The translations under genes and the position numbers were made by a program. A stretch of DNA of 64,000 bases. Origin: Janthinobacterium sp. BJB426. GTDB taxonomy: Bacteria; Pseudomonadota; Gammaproteobacteria; Burkholderiales; Burkholderiaceae_D. The notes below the pieces were generated by a model, which was given only the letters and a program-made list of their open reading frames with translations, was not told the DNA's origin and searched no databases. The stretch lies in NCBI RefSeq assembly GCF_002735705.1, contig NZ_PDZL01000015.1, positions 84,089-148,088 of the forward strand, written 5' to 3'. Positions 57,881 to 64,000 of this stretch are shown in pieces. Numbering within the stretch: position 1 is the stretch's first letter; each line of letters begins with the position of its first letter.

Positions 57881-58902
57881 GTGCGGCGTAATCGGTGCAG
57901 TTGGTACAGGAAGACGGGCGCACCGATCATGGCTGTCACCACGCCGACGGGCAACTGCAACGGTGCCAGCACGGTGCGCGCCAGGGTATCGGCCAGCACG
58001 AGGAAGGTGCCGCCTGCCAGCGCGGCAGCGGGTATCAACAGGCGATGATCGGGGCCGCAGGCAAAACGCAGCGCATGCGGCACGATCAGGCCGACGAAGC
58101 CCACGCTGCCGGCGCTGGTGACGGCGCTGGCCGTGAGCAGGCCGGAACAGAAGAACAGGCCCTTGCGCAGCGCGCCCACGCGCACGCCCAGGGTGCTGGC
58201 CGCTTCCGCATGCAGCGCCATGACGTTCAGCGAGCGCGCGCAGCGCAAGGCGAAGACCAGGGCGCCGGCCAGGACCAGCCAGGGCATCAGCCGCGCCGGT
58301 GCGCCGGACAGGTCGCCGATCATCCAGAACACCATGCTGCGCAAGCGGCTTTCCGGGGCAATCGAGAGCATCAGGGTGACGATGGCCATGCAGGCCGAGG
58401 CCAGGATCACGCCCGTCAGCAGCAGGAGCGAGGCGCCGCCTTCGGCTGCCGTGCCGCCGCGCAGGTCGCGCCGGGCAAAAAAGTACAGCAGCATCGATAC
58501 GCCGACGGCGCCGGCAAAGGCGGCCGCATCGACCACCCACAGCGCGCACATGAACAGCAATGCGGCCAGTGCGCCGACGGAGGCGCCGGCGGAAATGCCC
58601 AGCACGTACGGGTCGGCCAGGGGGTTGCGCAGCAGCGCCTGCATCATGACGCCGGCCAGCGACAGCGCCGCGCCGGTGACAAAGGCGGTCAGCGCCCGGC
58701 CCAGGCGCAGGTCAAGCAAGGTGGCGGCGAGAGTGTCGGCCTTGCCCTGCACGACATGGAGCAGGGCGGCAGGCAGGTCGGCGAGCGGGATCGCGATCGA
58801 ACCGATCATGCCGGAGAAAATCAGGCTGGCAATCGCGCACACGATCAGCACCGTGAGGATCACGGTGGCGCGGTGGCGCATATTGCGGAAAAATGGGTGC
58901 AT
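57877..58902 (-). CDS. btuC: FecCD-family ABC permease for cobalamin (BtuC-like)
   Basis: The 341-residue permease has about ten membrane helices and the family blocks LRLGRALTAFVTGAALSLAG, LRNPLADPYVLGISAGASVG (read in parts), VGLIVPHALRFACGPDHR and LQLPVGVVTAMIGAPVFLYQL. It should form the inner-membrane channel with BtuD and BtuF. Start MHPFFRNMRHRA at 58902. It is separated from btuB by 88 bases containing a strong hairpin. Confidence 0.92.
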   Translation of the reverse strand: MHPFFRNMRHRATVILTVLIVCAIASLIFSGMIGSIAIPLADLPAALLHVVQGKADTLAATLLDLRLGRALTAFVTGAALSLAGVMMQALLRNPLADPYVLGISAGASVGALAALLFMCALWVVDAAAFAGAVGVSMLLYFFARRDLRGGTAAEGGASLLLLTGVILASACMAIVTLMLSIAPESRLRSMVFWMIGDLSGAPARLMPWLVLAGALVFALRCARSLNVMALHAEAASTLGVRVGALRKGLFFCSGLLTASAVTSAGSVGFVGLIVPHALRFACGPDHRLLIPAAALAGGTFLVLADTLARTVLAPLQLPVGVVTAMIGAPVFLYQLHRLRRT

Positions 58903-58937
58903 GTACTGCCTTAAAAACGGGGACTGCAGAACTGCAT

Positions 58938-58970
58938 CTGCGGGCGATGGCGGCATGCCATCGCCCGCAG
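58938..58970 (-). other. 14-bp perfect stem-loop between btuB and btuC
   Basis: CTGCGGGCGATGGC pairs perfectly with GCCATCGCCCGCAG around a five-base loop. On the minus strand it lies just after the btuB stop, about 35 bases before the btuC start. No T-run follows directly, so it is more likely an mRNA-protecting or attenuating stem than a full terminator. Confidence 0.7.
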
Positions 58971-58990
58971 CTTACATCATTACTACGTGC

Positions 58991-60853
58991 TTATTTCATG
59001 CCGTAGCGTACGCCAACGAAGAGGTTCGAGCGTGGCGTCGCGTAGAAACGGCTCAGTTCATAGTCTTTGTTGGTGATGTTGTTCCAGCGTGCCAGCACCG
59101 ACCAGTCACGCGCGAACTGGTAGGTGGTGTACAGGTTCAGCAAGCCATAGCCACCGAGAGTGCTTGTGTTGGCGAGATCTGCAAAACGTTTGCCCGACAA
59201 CTGCCATTCCGTACCGGCGGTCAAAGGACCGGTCGTGTAATCGACAGCGAAATTGGCGTGTTTTTTTGCGCGGAGCGCCAGTTGCTTGTCGATGGATTCA
59301 TTGCGCGGATCTTGCAGGTCGATATTGCCGCTGACGTTGAAGGCACCGAATTTATGCGCGCCAGCCAGTGTCACGCCTTCGAGCAGAGCTTTGTCGACAT
59401 TCGTGCTGCAGCCATAGCCTGGTTTCCAGCCAATAACTGGGCAAGCCGCTACGTAGTTGATCATATCGGTAATCTTGTTATGATAGTAGATCGCGCTCAG
59501 TTGCGATTGGCCGTCGTTGTAGTGCAATCCAATTTCAGCATTGCGGCCTTTTTCTGGCTTGTTCGTGGGGATGCCAAAACCAGGGTAGTACAGATCGTTG
59601 AAGGACGGTGCGCGGAAGCTGGTGCCATAGCTGGCGCTGGCGCGCAAAGCGTTGCTGAAACGGTAGCCATAGGCGACGCTGCCCGTGTTGTGCGTCCCGT
59701 ACACCGAGCTGTCGTCGCGACGGCCGCTGATGCTGGCCAGGTGAGCGCCGCGCACCAGGTTGTACGATGCCGCGAAAGACTTTGTATTGCGTCCGCCGGA
59801 CAGGCCTTCGAGCGAGCTCACGACGTCTTCGTCACGGTATTCACCCAGCAGTTGCAGGGTGTCGCGGCCAATGAGAATATCGTTTTGCCAGCTGATGTCA
59901 GTTTGCTTGGTGTCGAACTGGCTTCTGCCGGAGGTGCCTGCGGCGGATACTGCGGTCAGTTTGTCTTTCGATTCTGCGTAGCGCAGCTCGCTGGTCCAGT
60001 TCGGCAAGAACTGGTTCTTCGTGAAGACTGAAATGCTTTCCTGTTTCTTGTCGTTGCGCGCGTCGAAGTTCAAGCCCGCATCGTATTGTGCATCCAGTTT
60101 GCTGTTCAGGAAAACCAGGCCGACGTCATGTCCCTTGGCCATCTGGTAGCCAAACTGGCCGCTGACGCTTTCCTTGTCGTAGCCGTCTTTATCGCCGTTA
60201 TAGGAAAAATTACCAGGTTTGGTGGCGGAATATCCATCCGATTTTTCCTTGCCCGCAGTCAGCGCGTAGCTGAAACTGTTGTTGCCACCGGTAGAGCCGG
60301 CAACGCTGGCTTCCAGCTGGCGGGTGTTGTCGCGGCCGTAGCCGGCGAAGGCGGAAAAGCGCGTCGCGCCGTCGCCTTTCTTGGTAAAGATCTGGATCAC
60401 GCCGCCGACGGCATCGGCGCCATACATGGTGCTCAGTGGGCCGTAGACGATTTCAACGTGGTCGATGCTTGACAGCGGCAGGGCGCTCCAGCTGGCAGTG
60501 CCAGATGTGGCGGAGCCGATACGCACGCCGTCGACCAGCACGATATTCTGGTTGCCGTTCGCACCGCGGATGAATACGCTCGAATCGGTGCCTGGGCCGC
60601 CATAGCGATTGACTTCAATGCCGCGCTGCTTTTGCAGCAGATCGATCAGCGTACCGGCGCCCGAGCGCGCGATGTCTTCCGAGCTGATGGTTTGCGTATC
60701 GCTCAATACTTCGCTCAGGTGCTGCGGGTAGCGGTTGGCGGTAACGACGATGGGATCGAAGGTGTCTGGCGTGGCTTGGGCGAAAGCGGCAGGCGCGGCA
60801 ATGGCTAGCGCGAGCGACGTGAGCGCCGCGTGGCGGGAAACAGCATGGGTCAT
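58991..60853 (-). CDS. btuB: BtuB, TonB-dependent vitamin B12 outer-membrane receptor
   Basis: The 620-residue precursor has a signal peptide (MTHAVSRHAALTSLALAIAAPAAFA), a TonB-box-like DPIVVTANR, the plug domain (SSEDIARSGAGTLIDLLQKQRGIEVNR in parts; VDGVRIGSATSG) and a 22-strand-type barrel. Size is close to E. coli BtuB (614). The last strand ends NLFVGVRYGMK; the usual C-terminal aromatic is missing. Start at 60853 is set by the signal peptide; the leader contains a cobalamin riboswitch. It heads the nine-gene cobalamin operon. Confidence 0.94.
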   Translation of the reverse strand: MTHAVSRHAALTSLALAIAAPAAFAQATPDTFDPIVVTANRYPQHLSEVLSDTQTISSEDIARSGAGTLIDLLQKQRGIEVNRYGGPGTDSSVFIRGANGNQNIVLVDGVRIGSATSGTASWSALPLSSIDHVEIVYGPLSTMYGADAVGGVIQIFTKKGDGATRFSAFAGYGRDNTRQLEASVAGSTGGNNSFSYALTAGKEKSDGYSATKPGNFSYNGDKDGYDKESVSGQFGYQMAKGHDVGLVFLNSKLDAQYDAGLNFDARNDKKQESISVFTKNQFLPNWTSELRYAESKDKLTAVSAAGTSGRSQFDTKQTDISWQNDILIGRDTLQLLGEYRDEDVVSSLEGLSGGRNTKSFAASYNLVRGAHLASISGRRDDSSVYGTHNTGSVAYGYRFSNALRASASYGTSFRAPSFNDLYYPGFGIPTNKPEKGRNAEIGLHYNDGQSQLSAIYYHNKITDMINYVAACPVIGWKPGYGCSTNVDKALLEGVTLAGAHKFGAFNVSGNIDLQDPRNESIDKQLALRAKKHANFAVDYTTGPLTAGTEWQLSGKRFADLANTSTLGGYGLLNLYTTYQFARDWSVLARWNNITNKDYELSRFYATPRSNLFVGVRYGMK

Positions 60854-60984
60854 GATAGTTTTCAGTAAGTAATATGCAACCAGCCGACGTCCCCGTAGGC
60901 TAGATTGAACAGAAGTGGGAACTGAAGATGACGATCGAAGATGGCCATGGGCCATTCGGATCGCGAACATCCCCGTTCGCACAC

Positions 60985-61205
60985 TTCCACCTGTCCTGGC
61001 CGGTATCCGGGCTGGCAAGTGCGGCTATCCCACCTTCCCATGCTCGATGATTGCAAGCACAGTGGTTGTCAGAGATAGCTTGTCGTCCGCTTCCTGTTGC
61101 GAGGGGCGACACTTGCTTACCGTTGCGGGGGCAGCACACGTTCGCCGCGAGCGCGGCATCGTGTTTCCCGTTTAACTGCGCTCATGGACATGAGCGCGGG
61201 CACCA
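60985..61205 (-). promoter_or_regulatory. Cobalamin riboswitch upstream of btuB
   Basis: On the minus strand the element begins GGTGCCCGCGCTCATG (61204), then TTAAACGGGAA, the core GCTGCCCCCGCAACGGTAA (61135-61117), CCACTG (61065-61060), GGGAAGG and the B12 box AGCCCGGATACCGGCC (61013-60987 region). These are the conserved pieces of the AdoCbl riboswitch in the right order and spacing. Downstream are CGAAC/GTTCG and ATGGCC/GGCCAT hairpins that could form the expression platform. It should shut off btuB and the operon when B12 is plentiful. Confidence 0.95.
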
Positions 61206-61266
61206 AAACCCCGCCATTATACGTGCAGCGGACGTGGACTGAAATGGTTGGCTGGACGATTCGATA

Positions 61267-61821
61267 TCAGAAATCGACGACGACCGTCGCACCGTAGGCG
61301 ATTTTATGGGCGGAATGGGCAGCCAGCAGGGCCGTTTCCTCCAATGGCAACCGGGCTTGCAATGCCGACAGCAGGCGGATGGTGCCCGCATGGCAGATGA
61401 TGACCACCGTTTCGTGTTGTTCGCGCAACAGATCGCCTAAAAACGCATCGACACGGGTGGCCATCGCCAGCACATTCTCGCCTCCGCCGGGGCGGTACCA
61501 GGCCAGGTCGGCGGCCCAGGCATCGATGTCCGCGCGCGCAATCGCGTGCCAGGGCTGCATTTCCCACGCGCCGAAATCCATCTCGGCCAGCCGCGCGTCA
61601 AGGCGCAGGGCGCTGGAAGGCAGGTCTTGCGCCAAGGCTGACGCCAAGCCGGCGCAGCGGCGCAGCGGACTGGTGTAGAGCGGCACGCCGGCCGGCAAAG
61701 TCGCTTGCAGGCTGGCGCGCACGGCGGCCAATTCGTGCGGCGCCACCGCCACGTCGCTGCGGCCATAGCAGGTGCCGCTGGTTACCTGCGGCGTGGGGTG
61801 GCGAACGAGGATCAGGCGCAT
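61267..61821 (-). CDS. CobC, alpha-ribazole-5'-phosphate phosphatase (histidine phosphatase family)
   Basis: The 184-residue protein has the phosphohistidine motif LILVRHPTP (His near 8), the second His in VVIICHAGTIRLL (near 145) and EMDFGAWEMQPW, typical of the CobC phosphatases in B12 gene groups. RHP instead of RHG is usual in these. It removes phosphate from alpha-ribazole phosphate or adenosylcobalamin phosphate. It follows cobS by six bases; the riboswitch begins about 60 bases after its stop. The symbol is left empty to avoid clash with the aminotransferase cobC. Confidence 0.85.
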   Translation of the reverse strand: MRLILVRHPTPQVTSGTCYGRSDVAVAPHELAAVRASLQATLPAGVPLYTSPLRRCAGLASALAQDLPSSALRLDARLAEMDFGAWEMQPWHAIARADIDAWAADLAWYRPGGGENVLAMATRVDAFLGDLLREQHETVVIICHAGTIRLLSALQARLPLEETALLAAHSAHKIAYGATVVVDF

Positions 61822-61827
61822 GCTTGT

Positions 61828-62634
61828 TTAGTAGAAGCGCAATGGAGGTTGAAAGCTGGACAGGATGGCCAAGTAAATCGCCACTTCCGCCAGTTGCTGT
61901 ACTGCGCCCAGACAGTCGCCCGTGTAGCCTTGCAGGCGGTGCTGGCATTTGCGGCCCAGCCAGAATGCGGCAGTTGCCGCCGCCACGACGGCAAAGACCA
62001 GCGTGGCCCAGTCAAATATCCCCAGCAGGCCGCAGGCGATGGCGGGCAACAGGGCGCAGGTAGCGGCGATGATGAATTCTCCCGTCGTCATCTCCTGCGC
62101 CATCGGTTTGGCCTTGCCTTCGTCGCGCGCGTAATCCATGAGCCAGATCAGCGACACGGCGGCCAGGCGCGAGAGCGGGTGGGCGATGAATAATGTCGCC
62201 ACCACCTTTGCAGGCGGCAGTGAAGCGAGCGCCGCGCACTTGATCGCCAGCAGGCAGAGGATGCCGATGGCGCCATACGCGCCGATGCGCGAATCCTTCA
62301 TGATTTCCAGCACCCGCCCGCGCGTCATGCCGCCGCCGAAACCGTCGCACATGTCGGCAAAACCGTCTTCATGGAAGGCTCCCGTCAGGTAGATGCCGGC
62401 GGCGACGGCCAGCAGCACGGCCACCGCCGAAGGCAGGAGCCAGCTGGCGACCAGATACACGGCGCCACTGATGGTCGCCACCACCACGCCGATCAGTGGA
62501 AAGTAGCGCGAGGCGTGCTGCAGCCAGGCCGGCTCGAAACCCACCCAGCGCGGTATTGGCAGGCGCGTGAAGAACTGCAGCGCGATGAAGAACAATCGGC
62601 ACTGGTGGACTGCGGCAGAAACGGGATTGGTCAT
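61828..62634 (-). CDS. cobS: CobS, adenosylcobinamide-GDP ribazoletransferase (cobalamin synthase)
   Basis: CobS joins alpha-ribazole (phosphate) to adenosylcobinamide-GDP at the membrane. The 268-residue polytopic protein contains FFTRLPIPRWVGF (near 24), FHEDGFADMCDGFGGG (near 88, acidic metal motif), RVLEIMKDSRIGAYGAIGI (near 105) and the C-terminal GYTGDCLGAVQQLAE. Start MTNPVSAAVHQ at 62634, four bases after cobT. Confidence 0.95.
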   Translation of the reverse strand: MTNPVSAAVHQCRLFFIALQFFTRLPIPRWVGFEPAWLQHASRYFPLIGVVVATISGAVYLVASWLLPSAVAVLLAVAAGIYLTGAFHEDGFADMCDGFGGGMTRGRVLEIMKDSRIGAYGAIGILCLLAIKCAALASLPPAKVVATLFIAHPLSRLAAVSLIWLMDYARDEGKAKPMAQEMTTGEFIIAATCALLPAIACGLLGIFDWATLVFAVVAAATAAFWLGRKCQHRLQGYTGDCLGAVQQLAEVAIYLAILSSFQPPLRFY

Positions 62635-62638
62635 CGTC

Positions 62639-63679
62639 TTAGTCTGGCGTGGACTTTTCGCTGACCTGGGCCGAGGCAAACGTCGCCATCTCGCGCATGA
62701 AGTTGACGGCCGCGTGCAGCAGCGGCAAGGCCAGCGCCGAACCCGTGCCTTCACCGAGGCGCAAATCGAGGTGCAGCAGCGGACGCGCGCCCAGGCTGGC
62801 CAGCAACTGGCGATGGCCGTTTTCATCGGAGCAGTGCGAAAACACGCAGTAATCGAGGATGGCCGGCTGCAGACGGGCCGCCACCAGCAGGGCGCTGCTG
62901 ACGATGAAGCCGTCGATCAGCAGAATCATGCGCCGTTCGGCCGCCTTGAGCATGGCGCCGGCCATCATGGCGATTTCGAAGCCGCCAAAGGTGGCCAGCA
63001 CGTCGAGCGGCTCATGGACTGCCGCGTGATGGGCAGCGGCAGCTTCGATCACTCGTTGTTTATGCAACACGCCATCTTTCGACAGGCCGGTGCCGGCGCC
63101 CACGCAATCGGCGACGGGCGTGCCCGTCAGCTTGTGCATCAGTGCCGCGGCAGCGGTGGTGTTGCCGATACCCATTTCGCCAAAGCCCAGTACATTGCCA
63201 TCCAGGGTGGCAACCAGGTCCATGCCCGCCCGCATGGCGGCCAGGCATTGTTCCTGGCTCATGGCGGGTTCCTGGGCGAAGTTGCGGGTGCCGGGGCCTT
63301 GCTTGCGGTCAAGCAAGCCGTCGCGCGGGCCGAAATCATGGTTCACGCCAGCGTCTACTATATAGAGGGCGCAATCGGCCTGGCGGGCGAAGACATTGAT
63401 GGCGGCGCCATTGCCGAGGAAGTTCTCTACCATTTGCCAGGTCACGCTTTGCGGATAGGCGGAAATGCCTTCGGCGACGACGCCATGGTCGGCCGCGAAA
63501 ACGATGATGGCAGGCTGGTGCAATGCCAGTTGCGTGCCTTGCTGGATCAGCCCGATCTGATGGGCCAGGGTTTCCAGCATGCCGAGGCTGCCCAGCGGCT
63601 TGGTCTTGCTATTGATGGCGTGTTCGAGTGCGCTGGCCAGGGCGGGATTGGCGGTAGAGGTAATGTGTGGGATAGGCAT
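62639..63679 (-). CDS. cobT: CobT, nicotinate-nucleotide:dimethylbenzimidazole phosphoribosyltransferase
   Basis: CobT activates the lower-ligand base to alpha-ribotide. The 346-residue protein has TKPLGSLGMLE (near 26), FAADHGVVAEGISAYPQSVT in parts (near 63), EMGIGNTTAAAALM (near 167) and the catalytic Glu region with LGARPLLHLDLRLGEGTGS near 300. It is the first gene of cobT-cobS-cobC(phosphatase). No riboswitch lies upstream of it in the 100 bases before the rRNA promoter. Confidence 0.95.
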   Translation of the reverse strand: MPIPHITSTANPALASALEHAINSKTKPLGSLGMLETLAHQIGLIQQGTQLALHQPAIIVFAADHGVVAEGISAYPQSVTWQMVENFLGNGAAINVFARQADCALYIVDAGVNHDFGPRDGLLDRKQGPGTRNFAQEPAMSQEQCLAAMRAGMDLVATLDGNVLGFGEMGIGNTTAAAALMHKLTGTPVADCVGAGTGLSKDGVLHKQRVIEAAAAHHAAVHEPLDVLATFGGFEIAMMAGAMLKAAERRMILLIDGFIVSSALLVAARLQPAILDYCVFSHCSDENGHRQLLASLGARPLLHLDLRLGEGTGSALALPLLHAAVNFMREMATFASAQVSEKSTPD

Positions 63680-63759
63680 GGGAATCTATATGGATGAGGC
63701 AGGGTATGGTCGGCACTACGATATCACACAGCAATATTTGCCCGGATGCAAATTAGCGC

Positions 63760-63788
63760 TTGCGGGGAGTTCGGGCCAGGGCTATAAT
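63760..63788 (+). promoter_or_regulatory. Probable upstream promoter of an rRNA operon
   Basis: TTGCGG (63760-63765) and a perfect TATAAT (63783-63788) with 17-base spacing, followed by the GC-rich CGCCCCC discriminator typical of stringently controlled promoters. It points rightward to the rRNA leader. Confidence 0.6.
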
Positions 63789-63845
63789 TCGCCCCCTCGC
63801 TGAACGACGCATGCAAATGCCGAGTGAGACGAGAAAAAGAAGGAG

Positions 63846-63874
63846 TTGACGGATGTAGTGAAATGCTTCATAAT
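63846..63874 (+). promoter_or_regulatory. Probable second promoter of the rRNA operon
   Basis: TTGACG (63846-63851) and CATAAT (63869-63874) are separated by 17 bases, about 65 bases before the boxA-like element. Two tandem promoters are usual for rrn operons. Confidence 0.6.
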
Positions 63875-63940
63875 CTTCCTTCTTCGCAGCTGACAAACAC
63901 AACGCTTTGTCGATAGCGCGAAAGCAGTAACCGAATACAG

Positions 63941-63953
63941 TTCTTTAACAATT
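63941..63953 (+). promoter_or_regulatory. rRNA leader boxA antitermination element
   Basis: TTCTTTAACAATT is very close to the E. coli rrn boxA core (CTCTTTAACA). It is followed by CAGTCGATAAGTGTGGGCATTTG, the leader pattern I associate with Burkholderiales 16S genes. The 16S rRNA gene should begin beyond base 64000. Confidence 0.8.
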
Positions 63954-64000
63954 AACAGTCGATAAGTGTGGGCATTTGATGTAAGTGCAGCGTCAATCTT

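Noticed and set aside
63954..64000. Start of 16S rRNA
   Set aside because: The leader is clear, but the conserved 16S 5' sequence (AGAGTTTGATC-type) does not appear before the window ends.

Overview
The window is a high-GC betaproteobacterial chromosome segment. The gene order (mraZ to ftsZ, then lpxC-dciA-secA-argJ, then mutT-yacG-zapD-coaE-pilD-pilC), the class A RNase P RNA and the porin type point to Burkholderiales, most likely Oxalobacteraceae (Janthinobacterium/Massilia-like). The genus is inferred from remembered gene order and protein flavour, not from a search.

Left part (1-10267). The minus strand carries ftsY-ftsE-ftsX (ftsX runs off the edge) and a MerR-type regulator with a cobalamin-binding-type sensor domain. 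Diverging from that regulator is a tightly overlapping eight-gene operon: FAD oxidoreductase (COG2907), DUF1365, a cyclopropane-fatty-acid-synthase-like methyltransferase, a chalcone-isomerase-like protein, a GPH-type transporter, a DUF3833 lipoprotein, an SDR and a SnoaL-like protein. It looks like a membrane-lipid modification system under a possible B12/light sensor. This is the most interesting region of the window.

Middle (10268-33344). A sparse 975-bp stretch leads to a general porin gene. A small secreted protein, an orphan ThDP enzyme and rnpB follow. After an AT-rich gap with a clear mra promoter and four MraZ boxes comes the complete division and cell wall cluster: mraZ, rsmH, ftsL, ftsI, murE, murF, mraY, murD, ftsW, murG, murC, ddl, ftsQ, ftsA, ftsZ. 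Most of these genes overlap or abut by a few bases.

Right-middle (33345-51616). A peroxiredoxin gene, a divergent methyltransferase/XRE regulator pair and an EamA permease sit between ftsZ and lpxC. Then come a 105-bp palindromic repeat, dciA (whose stop lies in that repeat), secA, argJ, an AAA ATPase, mutT, a FitAB/VapBC-like pair whose PIN toxin has a doubtful active site, yacG, zapD (TTG start), coaE, pilD and pilC (no pilB beside it), a DHA2-type exporter next to a 22-bp palindrome, and an unknown lipoprotein.

Right end (51617-64000). Twelve minus-strand genes serve cobalamin uptake and the late, nucleotide-loop part of B12 synthesis. cobT-cobS-cobC lie first. A cobalamin riboswitch follows, and then btuB-btuC-btuD-cobO-cobU-cbiB-cobC/D(aminotransferase)-btuF-cobQ. 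No corrin-ring genes are present, which suggests salvage. The last 250 bases are the promoter and boxA leader of an rRNA operon on the plus strand; the 16S gene itself lies outside.

No insertion sequence, prophage, CRISPR array or tRNA gene was recognised.
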